A stretch of DNA of 64,000 nucleotides from the NCBI GenBank assembly GCA_028279985.1, contig JANQMR010000015.1, positions 43,433 to 107,432 of the forward strand, in the 5' to 3' direction. Source of the stretch: Woeseiaceae bacterium (GTDB lineage: Bacteria; Pseudomonadota; Gammaproteobacteria; Steroidobacterales; Woeseiaceae). The notes under the pieces are model-generated. The model searched no databases, was not told where the DNA came from, and saw only the letters and a list, made by a program, of their open reading frames with translations. The position numbers and the translations under genes were made by a program. Below are positions 1-8,064 of this stretch, one piece after another (position 1 is the stretch's first letter; every line of letters begins with the position of its first letter).

Positions 1-1
1 C

Positions 2-1255
2 GACGTCGTCGTCAGGCTTGCGATGTTGCTCAAGGTCGTCGCCCTGGCCGAGGGTTTCTCCGGCGTGCGCCTGGAGCTCGTCGAATCCCTGTGCGCGCTG
101 CTCGACAACGGCATTTATCCGCGGATCCCGGCCAAGGGTTCGGTCGGCGCTTCGGGCGACCTGGCGCCGCTCGCACACATGGCCGAAGTGCTGATCGGCG
201 TGGGCGAGGCCCGTGTCGACGGCGTCGTCGTCCCGGCACAAACGGCGCTTGAAGCCGCGGGACTGAAGCCGCTTAAGCTTGCGCCCAAGGAGGGCCTGGC
301 GCTCCTGAACGGCACGCAGGTGTCCACCGCGCTGGCGCTCGCGGCCGTGTTCCGGCTCGAAAACGTGCTGGCCGCGTCGCTGCTCGCCGGCGCGATGTCC
401 GCCGACGCCGTCAAGGGCAGCGACACGCCGTTCGACCGGCGGATACAGAGCGTCCGCGGTCACGGCGGCCAGATCGCGGTGGCCGGCGTATTGCGCGAGC
501 TGATGCGCGGCAGCGAGATCCGCGAGTCGCATCGCGGCTGCAGCCACGTGCAGGACCCCTACTCGATGCGGTGCCAGCCCCAGGTGATCGGCTCCTGTCT
601 GGACGTGTTGCGCCACGTCTGCGGCGTGCTCGAGGTCGAGGCCAACGCGGTCAGCGACAATCCGCTGGTGTTCACCGAGTCCAAAAGCGTGTTGTCGGGC
701 GGGAATTTCCATGCCGAGCCGGTTGCGATGGCGGCCGATTATCTGGCGCTCGCGGTCGCCGAGATCGGTGCGCTGTCCGAGCGGCGGGTCGCCTTGCTGA
801 TCGATTCGAACCTGAGCGGGCTGCCGGCCTTCCTGGTCGAGCAAAGCGGTCTCAACAGCGGTTTCATGTTGCCGCAGGTGGCGGCGGCGGCGCTGGCGTC
901 GGAGAACAAGCTGCTCGCGCATCCGGCGAGCGTGGACAGCATCCCGACTTCGGCGAATCAGGAGGATCACGTCAGCATGGCGACCTTCGCCGCCAGGCGT
1001 TTGCACGACATGATCGACAATACCGCGACGATCGTCGCGATCGAGCTCTTGGCCGCCGCCCAGGGTATCGAGTTCCATCGTCCGGCCCGGAGCTCGGATA
1101 CGATCGAAGCGGCGATCGCGCGGATTCGCGAGCTCTCGCCGCGTTACGTCGAGGACCGGTCCCTGTCGGCAGACGTGACGCGGGTCGCGGCGCTGGTCGA
1201 AGACGGCGTGTTTCTCGACTGCGCCGCGTCGGTGTTGCCGAGCCAGGCGGCGTGA
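2..1255 (+). CDS. hutH: histidine ammonia-lyase (5' partial)
   Basis: Histidine ammonia-lyase removes ammonia from L-histidine to give urocanate, the first step of cytoplasmic histidine degradation. The gene is cut by the window start: the reading frame is open from base 2, and the family-typical segment [18 protein letters not shown] begins within the first ten codons, so about 90 N-terminal residues are missing. The segment [14 protein letters not shown] contains the Ala-Ser-Gly triplet that cyclises into the MIO electrophile. Further aromatic ammonia-lyase signatures follow ([10 protein letters not shown], then [14 protein letters not shown] and SDNPLVF, and near the C-terminus EDHVSMA). 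The C-terminus is complete. Its stop overlaps the GTG start of hutG, so the two are translationally coupled. Sure of the family. Confidence 0.96.
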   Translation, partial: DVVVRLAMLLKVVALAEGFSGVRLELVESLCALLDNGIYPRIPAKGSVGASGDLAPLAHMAEVLIGVGEARVDGVVVPAQTALEAAGLKPLKLAPKEGLALLNGTQVSTALALAAVFRLENVLAASLLAGAMSADAVKGSDTPFDRRIQSVRGHGGQIAVAGVLRELMRGSEIRESHRGCSHVQDPYSMRCQPQVIGSCLDVLRHVCGVLEVEANAVSDNPLVFTESKSVLSGGNFHAEPVAMAADYLALAVAEIGALSERRVALLIDSNLSGLPAFLVEQSGLNSGFMLPQVAAAALASENKLLAHPASVDSIPTSANQEDHVSMATFAARRLHDMIDNTATIVAIELLAAAQGIEFHRPARSSDTIEAAIARIRELSPRYVEDRSLSADVTRVAALVEDGVFLDCAASVLPSQAA

Positions 1256-2058
1256 CGGCCGTCTTCGACTTCTACCGCGGCGAGTCGCCGCTGTTGATCA
1301 GCGTGCCGCACGACGGCCGCGAGGTGCCGGAAGGCGTTCGCTCGCGGATGACGGACATCGGACAGGCACTGCCCGATACCGACTGGCATGTTGCGCGCCT
1401 GTACGGTTTCGCGCGGGCATTCGGCGCTTCGATGCTGGTTGCCAACTACTCGCGCTATGTCGTCGACCTGAACCGGCCGCCAGACGACGGCAGCCTTTAC
1501 CCGGGGCAGCTCTCGACCGGAATCTGTCCCTCGAAGACTTTTGCCGGCGAACCGATATACCGGGCCGGAGCGGGTTTGGAGCCCGGCGAGCAGGCACGGC
1601 GGATCGACGTTTATTGGCGGCCGTATCACGTTCGGATTGCCGAGACGCTGGACGAGCTCCGTTCCACTCACGGTTACGCGCTGCTGTGGGATGCGCATTC
1701 GATCCCCAGCCGCGTACCCAGCCTGTTCGAGGGCGAGCTGCCGGTGCTGAATCTCGGCAGTTTCGATCGCAGGAGCGCCGGTCCCTCGCTCATCGACAAG
1801 GTCGCGGCGATCGCCGAAAGCAGCGGTTACCAGTTCGCGTGCGACGGCCGGTTCAAGGGCGGTTACATCACGCGGCACTATGGCGCTCCGGCCGGCGGCG
1901 TCCACGCGCTGCAGCTCGAGATCGCCCAGCGAGGCTACATGGACGAGAGGACCGGAGAATACGACGAGGCGAAAGCCGATCGGCTGCGCGCGACACTTGA
2001 GGCCATGCTGGCGGCGATGCAGCCCCCGGCGCGGTCCGGTCCGGGCTCGGCGCCTTAA
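1252..2058 (+). CDS. hutG: N-formylglutamate deformylase
   Basis: This 268-residue protein matches the N-formylglutamate amidohydrolase family, which hydrolyses N-formylglutamate to glutamate and formate, the last step of the five-step histidine pathway. Visible family features are [13 protein letters not shown] near the N-terminus, [33 protein letters not shown] and the C-terminal [15 protein letters not shown], whose His, Asp and Glu residues are typical metal ligands. The start is GTG at 1252, inside the GTGA overlap with the hutH stop. The overlap with hutH confirms a hut operon whose earlier genes lie left of the window. An open frame continues upstream of 1252 inside hutH, but it is hutH read in another frame. 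Confidence 0.93.
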   Translation: MTAVFDFYRGESPLLISVPHDGREVPEGVRSRMTDIGQALPDTDWHVARLYGFARAFGASMLVANYSRYVVDLNRPPDDGSLYPGQLSTGICPSKTFAGEPIYRAGAGLEPGEQARRIDVYWRPYHVRIAETLDELRSTHGYALLWDAHSIPSRVPSLFEGELPVLNLGSFDRRSAGPSLIDKVAAIAESSGYQFACDGRFKGGYITRHYGAPAGGVHALQLEIAQRGYMDERTGEYDEAKADRLRATLEAMLAAMQPPARSGPGSAP

Positions 2059-2205
2059 ACGGCGGACGATTCACCATCGATTCAGTCTTCGGCGCTAAAC
2101 TGGCGCGTCTTCAGTGAGTTATGATGGGTATCCGCAGCGGCGGCCGCCTCGATGTACGAGGCCGGGGAGCGCCTGCATCAGTCTGATGCAAAATGGGGCC
2201 GGCAT

Positions 2206-2255
2206 GACTTGTGCGGAGGCTTCCTTGCAGAAACTCCCTTGCAGGAGTTCTCCAG
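2206..2255. repeat. short degenerate tandem array, same family as 53478-53589
   Basis: The motif CCTTGCAG occurs twice about 15 bp apart and is followed by a weaker copy (GTTCTCCAGG). The array is preceded by TGACTTGTGCGGAGGCT, which is nearly identical to TGACTTGTGCAGAGGCT at 53479. Both places then run into units of about 13 bp resembling CTCCCTTGCAGAAA. This suggests a dispersed, internally repetitive family of unknown function. Confidence 0.5.
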
Positions 2256-2291
2256 GCCGCTACGCCCCACGACGGTAACAAGGGGAACGAA

Positions 2292-2360
2292 ATGTTGAAC
2301 ATGCTCGAGAAGTTTTTTCTTTCGGTCGTGTTGACGGGACAGGACACTAGAGTCCGTTAA
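2292..2360 (+). CDS. possible 22-residue small protein or leader peptide
   Basis: A short ORF starts with ATG at 2292, preceded at six bases by AAGGGG, which is a good ribosome-binding site. It encodes a short peptide with a hydrophobic centre (MLNMLEKFFLSVVLTG) and a charged tail, ending 14 bases before the next gene. It could be a leader peptide for that gene, a small membrane peptide, or chance. No family is recognised. Confidence 0.25.
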   Translation: MLNMLEKFFLSVVLTGQDTRVR

Positions 2361-2374
2361 CCGGACCTCGCGGT

Positions 2375-2851
2375 ATGGCCAGGCGAACCGACAAACCGGC
2401 CAAGAAGAAAAAGCCCGGCTTCGGCAAGCGCGTGCGTGACCGCGCGCGAACCCTGGGCGAGCTCGGCAGCGATGTCGTGCATCAACCCCGGGTCATTCCG
2501 GGCAAGGCACACGGTTGGTTCCGGCACTGGGCGGGCAAAGTGTGGCGGCTGCGCGGCGGCGGCCTGTACGCCTGCGGCTTTATCGTCACCTTCTTGTATC
2601 TGGAGACCTTGACGATTTTCGGCGACATCGCCGAAAGCAGCGGCGTGATCGACTTTTTCGCAACCCAGCTTTTCGAGTTCTTCTTCCGTTTCGTCATCGA
2701 ATCGCTGATGAACACGATCAGCGCGTTCTTGTGGCCCATTCACGTCATACAGTTCGCGCCCCCATGGGGTGTGATCGGTCTCGGCCTGGCCTTCGCGCTG
2801 TTCGACCGCGTCCTCAAAAAACCTGTAGAGAACTATCTGTTCAAGGACTAA
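2375..2851 (+). CDS. small membrane protein, function unknown
   Basis: This 158-residue protein has a very basic cytoplasmic N-terminus (RRTDKPAKKKKPGFGKRVRD). Two or three hydrophobic stretches follow: about 68-83 (GLYACGFIVTFLYLETL), 94-120 and 130-147. The C-terminus is again charged. I do not recognise a characterised family, but composition and codon use match the neighbouring chromosomal genes, so it is very likely real. No RBS is obvious at the ATG. It stands alone, with spacers of more than 300 bp on both sides, so genomic context gives no functional hint. An inner-membrane protein is the most that can be said. Confidence 0.75.
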   Translation: MARRTDKPAKKKKPGFGKRVRDRARTLGELGSDVVHQPRVIPGKAHGWFRHWAGKVWRLRGGGLYACGFIVTFLYLETLTIFGDIAESSGVIDFFATQLFEFFFRFVIESLMNTISAFLWPIHVIQFAPPWGVIGLGLAFALFDRVLKKPVENYLFKD

Positions 2852-3199
2852 GAAGCCGAGGTCTGAGGTCGACCGACTACGCGATTCCCCTCACCGCTGT
2901 CGTATACCACTTATCGGTACTAACCGCGTCCGCGCGGGTGGCGCGGCGTTCACCGTCGACTCTGGCGATCTCCACGGCAAGGCTGTCTGCGGTCATGGCT
3001 CCCTGCGCCGAATGCTAATAAGAATCGTTCTCAAACATATTGATTTTAAAACGTTTTTCGTTATGCATCCGTTCAGCTTCCTCGGTTACAATGCGCGCAT
3101 CTCGACACCGATTCGGATGCGCAGCCATGCCGCGATTTCCGTTGGCGGCTGCATCGTTCGGTTGCTGATGACGCCGCAGATAGAGTCAAGGAGAGTCCG
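2852..3199. other. intergenic region upstream of the HiPIP gene
   Basis: The first 150 bases show nothing recognisable. The second half holds a Fur-like box (3017-3035), an AT-rich tract (3031-3060) and a possible -10 element TACAAT at 3087-3092 without a convincing -35. A short frame at 3012-3203 crosses this region but lacks coding character. The HiPIP gene's AAGGAG ribosome-binding site is at 3188-3193. Confidence 0.5.
3017..3035. promoter_or_regulatory. Fur-like box upstream of the HiPIP gene
   Basis: AATAAGAATCGTTCTCAAA is a near-palindrome around a central C. It keeps the AGAAT / (A or G)TTCT half-sites of the common Fur consensus (GAGAAT-N-ATTCTC type). It lies about 165 bp upstream of an iron-sulphur protein gene, a sensible target for iron control. 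The distance and the lack of a clear overlapping promoter keep this tentative. Confidence 0.45.
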
Positions 3200-3523
3200 T
3201 TGAGCACAATTCCTCGTCGCAAATTCATCCAGTTGTCCGCCGTTGCCGCTGCGGGTTGCCTCGTACAGGCGGGTCGCCAGGCGCACGCGGAGGACATGCC
3301 GAAACTGTCGGAAGACGACCCGATGGCAAAGGGCATGAAGTACGTCCACGACGCGAGCAAGGTCGATCCGGCAAGTCGTATCAACCCGGCGCCGGAACAA
3401 AACTGCGCCAACTGTGCGTTGATCCAGGGCGAAGAAGGTGACGAATGGCGTCCCTGCCAGATCTTCCCGGGCAAGCTGGTCAATGCCAACGGGTGGTGTT
3501 CGGTCTGGGCGCCTAAAGCCTGA
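3200..3523 (+). CDS. high-potential iron-sulphur protein (HiPIP)
   Basis: HiPIPs are small periplasmic [4Fe-4S] electron carriers that link the cytochrome bc1 complex to reaction centres or terminal oxidases. The product has 107 residues: a Tat-type signal peptide (SRR-like PRRKFIQLSAVAAAG, cleaved near QAHA-ED), then about 75 mature residues. The mature part has the four cluster cysteines in family spacing: C69 and C72 (NCANCA), C86 (WRPCQIFPGK) and C100 (NGWCSVWAPK). The start is TTG at 3200, chosen for the AAGGAG at 3188-3193. The Tat signal fits export of a folded cofactor protein. The gene is monocistronic, followed by a strong terminator, and a Fur-like box lies upstream. Confidence 0.95.
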   Translation: MSTIPRRKFIQLSAVAAAGCLVQAGRQAHAEDMPKLSEDDPMAKGMKYVHDASKVDPASRINPAPEQNCANCALIQGEEGDEWRPCQIFPGKLVNANGWCSVWAPKA

Positions 3524-3543
3524 TCGAACGGGAAGCCCCGTCG

Positions 3544-3573
3544 AAAACGCCGGCAGACAGCCGGCGTTTTTTT
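3544..3573 (+). terminator. rho-independent terminator after the HiPIP gene
   Basis: A GC-rich stem (AACGCCGGC / GCCGGCGTT) closes a five-base loop (AGACA) and is followed by a run of seven T. It is 20 bases past the HiPIP stop and is a textbook intrinsic terminator. Confidence 0.93.
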
Positions 3574-3636
3574 GTGTGTACAATTCCGGCCTCCTCCAAA
3601 CCACAAACCATCGATAACCGCCACTGGAGCCGAACC

Positions 3637-4818
3637 GTGTTCGAACCGCTGAAGCAGGTGCCGCCCGATGCCATACTCGGGTTGATCGCCGAGCATGCAA
3701 ACGACCCGCGCGAGCAAAAAATCGACCTCGGTGTCGGCGTCTACCGGGACGCGGCCGGCGAGACGCCGGTGCTCGAGGTCATCAAGGCGGCGGAGCAACG
3801 TCTGATCGATACACAGGATAGCAAGGCGTACATCGGTTCCGCCGGCGATGCGGGTTTCAACCGCCGGATGCAGGCGCTGACGTTCGCGGGCTCGGCGCCC
3901 GACGACCGGCTGGCGACGCTGCAGGCGCCGGGCGGTTCCGGATCGCTGCGCGTCGCCGCGAGCCTGATCCTGCGGGCGAGGTCCGATGCCACCGTGTGGG
4001 TCAGCGATCCGACCTGGGCGAACCACGTTCCGCTGTTGGGCGGCGCGGGCCTGAAACTCGAGCCGTACCCGTACTACGATGCCGAGCGCAACAGCTTGCG
4101 TATCGATGCAATGCTCGAAACGCTGCGCGGGGCGCCCAAGGGAGACATCGTTCTACTACACGCCTGTTGTCACAACCCCAGCGGACTCGATCCCGACGCA
4201 TCCGAATGGCGTGCGATCGGCGATGTGATCGTCGAACGGGAGCTCGTGCCCTTCATCGACATGGCCTACCAGGGGTTTGCCCGAGACATCGACGCCGACG
4301 CTTTTGCGATACGTGACCTGGCGGCGCGCGTTCCGGAGATGATCGTCAGCAACTCCTGCTCGAAGAACTTCGGCCTGTACCGCGACCGTGTCGGCAGCCT
4401 GTCGCTGCTGACCGCGGACGCGGCATCGCGGGACATCGTCCGCTCGCAAGCCAACAACGTCGTGCGCACGATCTACTCGGTGCCGCCGGACCACGGCGCG
4501 GCGGCGGTGCGTATCGTGCTCGAAGACGAGGCGCTCGAGGCGCAATGGCTGGAGGAACTCGGCGCCATGCGTTCGCGGCTCGGTGCCATGCGATCGTTGT
4601 TGCACGACGCGCTGGCGGACAAGGCGCCGGATCACGACTTCTCGCACCTGCTGCGGGCGACCGGCATGTTCTGTTTTCTCGGCGTGTCCGAAGACCGGGT
4701 CGAACGCCTGAAACGCGATTTCGGCGTCTACATGGTCGGCTCGAGCCGGATCAACGTCGCCGGCATTACCGAGTCGAACGTCGGCTATTTGGCCGATTCG
4801 ATAGCGGCGGTCCTTTAG
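3637..4818 (+). CDS. aspartate/aromatic amino acid aminotransferase (class I)
   Basis: This 393-residue PLP enzyme is homologous over its length to the AspC/TyrB group, which transfers amino groups between aspartate or aromatic amino acids and 2-oxoglutarate. Visible motifs are FEPLKQVPPDAILGL at the start, IDLGVGVYRD, DPTWANH, HNPSGLDP (usually NPTG), the aspartate in DMAYQGFARD, and the Schiff-base lysine K243 in NSCSKNFGLYRDRVG. The C-terminal arginine is in SSRINVAGI. The start chosen is GTG at 3637, with CTGGAG eight bases upstream and the family-typical FEPL N-terminus; an in-frame start at 3574 would lie on the preceding terminator's T-run. Sequence alone does not separate aspartate from tyrosine preference. 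Monocistronic. Confidence 0.92.
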   Translation: MFEPLKQVPPDAILGLIAEHANDPREQKIDLGVGVYRDAAGETPVLEVIKAAEQRLIDTQDSKAYIGSAGDAGFNRRMQALTFAGSAPDDRLATLQAPGGSGSLRVAASLILRARSDATVWVSDPTWANHVPLLGGAGLKLEPYPYYDAERNSLRIDAMLETLRGAPKGDIVLLHACCHNPSGLDPDASEWRAIGDVIVERELVPFIDMAYQGFARDIDADAFAIRDLAARVPEMIVSNSCSKNFGLYRDRVGSLSLLTADAASRDIVRSQANNVVRTIYSVPPDHGAAAVRIVLEDEALEAQWLEELGAMRSRLGAMRSLLHDALADKAPDHDFSHLLRATGMFCFLGVSEDRVERLKRDFGVYMVGSSRINVAGITESNVGYLADSIAAVL

Positions 4819-4840
4819 TCGCCCTTCCAGCCGAATTGCA

Positions 4841-4909
4841 GGGGGTCGGACCCATGGTCGAATCCATGGGGTCCGATCGCGGCGTTTCGCCGTGAACCGC
4901 TCGCGGTTC
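4841..4909. repeat. cluster of hairpins between convergent genes (REP-like)
   Basis: Three inverted repeats follow each other. The first is TCGGACCCATGG paired with CCATGGGGTCCGA (4846-4876, one bulged G), the second GGCG-TTT-CGCC (4881-4891), the third GAACCGC-TC-GCGGTTC (4894-4909). There is no T-run. Lying between the convergent aminotransferase and DUF192 genes, they may limit readthrough or be a REP-type palindromic element. Confidence 0.55.
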
Positions 4910-4933
4910 GGGAATCGCCGCTACATGAATTCG

Positions 4934-5467
4934 TCAGTCCCTGACCAGATAGCTGTTTTCACCGATCGAAAGTGCCGCGGTCACCCCTGCGTTGAGTTCC
5001 AGCACGTATCGAACGGGTTCCGTCGCTCCGATCGGTCTCAGGGACTGCGGTTCGGTGTTTTGCACGATGGACGCGACGCTGCCGTCGGCGCGAACGAACA
5101 GCATGTCCAGCGGGATGAAGGTGTTTTTCATCCACATCGAATGCAGATCGTCGCGCCCGTGTACGAACAGCATCCCGGTCCTCTCGGGGAGACTGCGCAC
5201 GTACATCAGTCCGCGCCGCCGTTGTTCCGGACTGACTGCGAGATAGACGTCGAACCGGTGGCAACCGAGCCGGTCCGCGACGACGACCAACACATCGCGA
5301 TCGAAAGCCTCGTCGAGACCCGGGCCTGCACCCTGTGCCATGGGCCGGCCGGCTGCAAGCATGAGCAGGACGAGCGCGAGCAACGCGGCTGTCAAGGGGC
5401 CGCCGGCGCCGGCCGGCCGGACGGTATCCTCGAGCCTGCCGGAAAAAGATCCGCTAATTCGATGCAA
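4934..5467 (-). CDS. DUF192 family exported protein
   Basis: The 177-residue product has a hydrophobic segment at about residues 26-45 (AALLALVLLMLAAGRPMAQG) that looks like a signal peptide or anchor. A DUF192 domain follows from about residue 65: FDVYLAVSPEQRRRGLMYVRSLPE, MLFVHG, the signature MWMKNTFIPLDMLFV, and VLELNAG near the end. DUF192 proteins are small beta-rich proteins of undefined biochemical role, often periplasmic. The start at 5467 puts a charged 25-residue stretch before the hydrophobic segment; a shorter start is possible. It is divergent from the MoxR operon, with the promoter region between them. Confidence 0.85.
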   Translation of the reverse strand: MHRISGSFSGRLEDTVRPAGAGGPLTAALLALVLLMLAAGRPMAQGAGPGLDEAFDRDVLVVVADRLGCHRFDVYLAVSPEQRRRGLMYVRSLPERTGMLFVHGRDDLHSMWMKNTFIPLDMLFVRADGSVASIVQNTEPQSLRPIGATEPVRYVLELNAGVTAALSIGENSYLVRD

Positions 5468-5544
5468 TGTAACGCGTCCGTTGCGGTCGTAGTTGCTTTG
5501 ACATCATATCGGGAATTACACCGTGACGGCCTGTCCGCGACCGG

Positions 5545-5573
5545 TTGGCCTGTCCCGGCATCCTCTCTAGAAT
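5545..5573 (+). promoter_or_regulatory. candidate sigma70 promoter of the MoxR/Bat operon
   Basis: TTGGCC (5545-5550) and TAGAAT (5568-5573) are separated by 17 bp, ending 37 bases before the MoxR ATG. The -10 is good and the -35 moderate. It is in the right place for the seven-gene plus-strand operon that follows. Confidence 0.4.
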
Positions 5574-5610
5574 AGCGCGCCCTATGTATAGTAAGGCTCC
5601 GGAGTGCTTG

Positions 5611-6579
5611 ATGAGCGTCGCAGAACAATTCCAACAACTCGAGGCGCACGCGAGCCGCCTGATTATCGGTCAGGCGCGGCTGATCAACCGCATGCTGATC
5701 GCGCTGTTGTGCGACGGTCATCTGCTCGTGGAGGGCGCGCCCGGGCTTGCCAAGACGCGTGCGATCAAGGTGCTTGCCGAGAGTATCGAAGGGGATTTCC
5801 ATCGGCTGCAATTCACACCCGACCTGCTGCCGGCGGACCTAACCGGCACCGACATCTACCGGCCGCAGGAAGGTACCTTCGAGTTTCGCAAAGGCCCGCT
5901 GTTTCACAACCTGATTCTGGCCGACGAGATCAACCGCGCGCCGGCCAAGGTCCAGTCGGCGCTGCTCGAAGCCATGGAGGAGCGTCAGATTTCGGTCGGA
6001 GACAAGAGTTATCCGCTGGACGAACTGTTCATGGTCATGGCGACCCAGAATCCGATCGAGCAGGAAGGCACCTATCCGCTGCCGGAAGCCCAGCTCGACC
6101 GTTTCCTGTTGCACGTGCAGGTCGACTACCCGAGCGCCGGCGACGAACGCCGCATCCTGGTATTGAATCGGGACGAAGCGAAGGCGGGTGAGCGCGATGC
6201 CTTCCAGCCGCCCGCCGAATTGCCGTCGACCGCGATCAGGCAGGCGCGAAAGGCCATTCTCGAGCTGCATCTCGCCGAGGAACTCGAGGAGTACATCGTC
6301 AACATCGTCCTGGCGACCCGCGACGGGTCCGCCGTCGATCGATCGCTGGCCGGACAAATCCTCTACGGCGCAAGCCCGCGCGCGAGCATCGGCATCGATC
6401 GCGCGGCACGCGCACACGCATGGCTCGCCGGCCGGGACTACGTCGATCCCGAGGACATTCAGGACGTGACGCCCGACGTGCTCAGGCATCGACTGGTGCT
6501 GAGTTTCGAGGCCGAGGCCGACGGCGTGGACGCCAACTCGATTATCGCGCGTATCCTGAACGGCGTCGGGGTGCCCTGA
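5611..6579 (+). CDS. MoxR-family AAA+ ATPase
   Basis: MoxR ATPases act as chaperones that mature or assemble complexes with the VWA-domain proteins encoded beside them. This 322-residue protein has Walker A GAPGLAKT at about 43-49, Walker B LILADEINRAP with D105/E106, sensor-1 like MATQNPIEQEGTYPLPEAQLDRF, and the C-terminal lid with SPRASIGIDRAARAHAWLAGRDYV. The start is ATG 5611, with GGAG ten bases upstream; an in-frame ATG at 5584 has no such site. It is the first gene of the Bat-type operon, and its TGA overlaps the next ATG (TGATG). Very sure of the family; the client complex is inferred from the neighbours. Confidence 0.95.
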   Translation: MSVAEQFQQLEAHASRLIIGQARLINRMLIALLCDGHLLVEGAPGLAKTRAIKVLAESIEGDFHRLQFTPDLLPADLTGTDIYRPQEGTFEFRKGPLFHNLILADEINRAPAKVQSALLEAMEERQISVGDKSYPLDELFMVMATQNPIEQEGTYPLPEAQLDRFLLHVQVDYPSAGDERRILVLNRDEAKAGERDAFQPPAELPSTAIRQARKAILELHLAEELEEYIVNIVLATRDGSAVDRSLAGQILYGASPRASIGIDRAARAHAWLAGRDYVDPEDIQDVTPDVLRHRLVLSFEAEADGVDANSIIARILNGVGVP

Positions 6580-7526
6580 TGCCGCCGCTCGATCGCCTGC
6601 CGCCGGACGCGTCGCCGGTCAGCGTGACACAGGCGGGCCTGATCCGTCTCAACGGTCCGGCGCGCCTGATCGCGCTCGACGTGCTGCGGGTCAATTCGCT
6701 GCAAACCGGCGCCTACGTGTCACATTTTCGCGGGCGCGGCATGGAGTTCGACGAATCGCGCCCCTACCAGCCCGGCGACGACCCGCGGAGCATCGACTGG
6801 CGGGTTACCGCGCGCAGCACGACCGCCTATACGAAGCTGTTTCGCGAGGAACGCGAACGGCCGGTGCTCGTCGTCACCGACCTGCGCGAGAACATGCATT
6901 TCGCCACCCGCGGCTGCTTCAAGTCGGTCAACGCCAGCCGTGCGGCCGCGCTTTTGGCCTGGGCGGCGCATCATCGCGGCGACCGGCTCGGCGGACTGAT
7001 CTTCGGCGACGGCAGTCATCGCGAGCTCAAACCGAGGCTGGGGCGCCAGGCGGCGCTGCGTTTCGTTCACGCGCTGGCCGAGCATCCGGACTGGCAACGC
7101 CGCCCGCGCGTCGACGGTGACGACGGCGAGACGGCGATGACGACCGCGATGGCGGCGCTCAGGCGTGTCGCGAGGCCGGGCAGCCTCGTCGTCGTCCTGA
7201 GCGATTTCGCCGGTTTCGGTCGCGCCGCACAGTCCTACCTGTCGAGCGTGGCGCGCCACAACGAGGTGCTGGCGGTGTTCCTGAGCGATCCGGTCGAGCG
7301 TGATCTGCCGCCGCCCGGCCGCTACCGCCTCGTGTCCGGCGACGACGAGCTGGCCATCGACACCGGCGCGACCCGCGCCCGCAACGACTATCATGCGGCA
7401 TTCGAGAAACGCGTCCACGCGCTCGACAGGTTTTGCCAACGTTACGGCGTGCACCTGATGCCGATGTCGACCGACGCCGATCCGGTCGGCAGCTTGCAGG
7501 CCGCGCTCGGTCGACGAACACACTGA
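6579..7526 (+). CDS. DUF58 domain protein (MoxR operon)
   Basis: This 315-residue protein carries the DUF58 signature FRGRGMEFDESRPYQPGDD followed by PRSIDWRVTARS (residues about 51-80). Its second half has a VWA-like fold with VLVVTDLRENM and SLVVVLSDFAGF. DUF58 proteins are nearly always encoded next to moxR and are thought to be partners in the same chaperone/complex system. The ATG overlaps the moxR stop, so translation is coupled. No membrane segment is evident, so it probably acts in the cytoplasm or peripherally at the membrane. The family is certain; its molecular role is not known. Confidence 0.92.
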   Translation: MPPLDRLPPDASPVSVTQAGLIRLNGPARLIALDVLRVNSLQTGAYVSHFRGRGMEFDESRPYQPGDDPRSIDWRVTARSTTAYTKLFREERERPVLVVTDLRENMHFATRGCFKSVNASRAAALLAWAAHHRGDRLGGLIFGDGSHRELKPRLGRQAALRFVHALAEHPDWQRRPRVDGDDGETAMTTAMAALRRVARPGSLVVVLSDFAGFGRAAQSYLSSVARHNEVLAVFLSDPVERDLPPPGRYRLVSGDDELAIDTGATRARNDYHAAFEKRVHALDRFCQRYGVHLMPMSTDADPVGSLQAALGRRTH

Positions 7527-7572
7527 CCGGGACGGGGAGCGAGACGCGTCGAACGAGGAGCTCGAAGCCAGT

Positions 7573-8064
7573 ATGGATCCAGCCGAGATACCGCTACGCG
7601 ACCTGCAGCTTCCGGCCGAGATCGGTTGGTGGCCGCCGGCGCCCGGCTGGTGGCTCCTGATCGGCTTTGCAGGCGTCGGCCTGCTGGCGCTGATCGTGCA
7701 CCTGCGCAAGGTCCGCGCCTTTAACGCGGCGCGCCGCCACGCGCTCAGGACGCTCGACGAATACGCCGGCGATTACCGGCGACATCGAAACCCGGTCGTG
7801 TTGGCGACCCAGGTCTCGGCCTTGCTGCGCCGGGTCATGCTCGCGTATGTGCCGCGTTCGGAAGTCGCGGGCCTGACCGGCGACGACTGGCTCAAATGGC
7901 TGGACCGCGATCTCGACGACCCGGCTTTCGCGAGCGGGGTAGGTCGTCAGCTACTCGAGCTGCCGTATCGGAATCCGGATACGCCGCCCGGCGACTACGA
8001 CGTCGATGCCCTGCTCGATGTCGTGCGCCGCCGCATCGAAACACCGATCGGAGGCCTCGTCTGA
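7573..8064 (+). CDS. DUF4381 single-pass membrane protein (Bat operon)
   Basis: The 163-residue product has the N-terminal signature LRDLQLPAEIGWWPPAPGWW, then a transmembrane helix (about 28-45, LLIGFAGVGLLALIVHL), then a cytoplasmic helical domain with LLRRVMLAY and GLTGDDWLKWLD. This is the DUF4381 layout, found between the DUF58 and VWA genes in many proteobacterial Bat operons. It starts 46 bases after the DUF58 gene with GAGGAG some twelve bases upstream, and its stop overlaps the next start (TGATG). The role is unknown beyond membership of the operon. Confidence 0.9.
   Translation: MDPAEIPLRDLQLPAEIGWWPPAPGWWLLIGFAGVGLLALIVHLRKVRAFNAARRHALRTLDEYAGDYRRHRNPVVLATQVSALLRRVMLAYVPRSEVAGLTGDDWLKWLDRDLDDPAFASGVGRQLLELPYRNPDTPPGDYDVDALLDVVRRRIETPIGGLV

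Larger units (their letters stand above)
2059..2374. other. intergenic region after the hut operon
   Basis: These 316 bases carry no recognisable large gene. They hold a short array of 13-mer-like repeats (about 2214-2255), a possible 22-codon ORF with a good ribosome-binding site (2292-2360), and otherwise featureless sequence. I see no convincing intrinsic terminator for hutHG and no clear promoter for the membrane protein gene that follows. Confidence 0.5.

Noticed and set aside
571..1251. Upstream extension of the hutG frame inside hutH
   Set aside because: The extra 227 residues are Arg/Gly-rich out-of-frame hutH sequence; the GTG at 1252 gives the correct hutG N-terminus.
3012..3203. 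63-residue frame upstream of the HiPIP gene
   Set aside because: It covers the Fur-like box and leader, lacks a ribosome-binding site and overlaps the HiPIP start.
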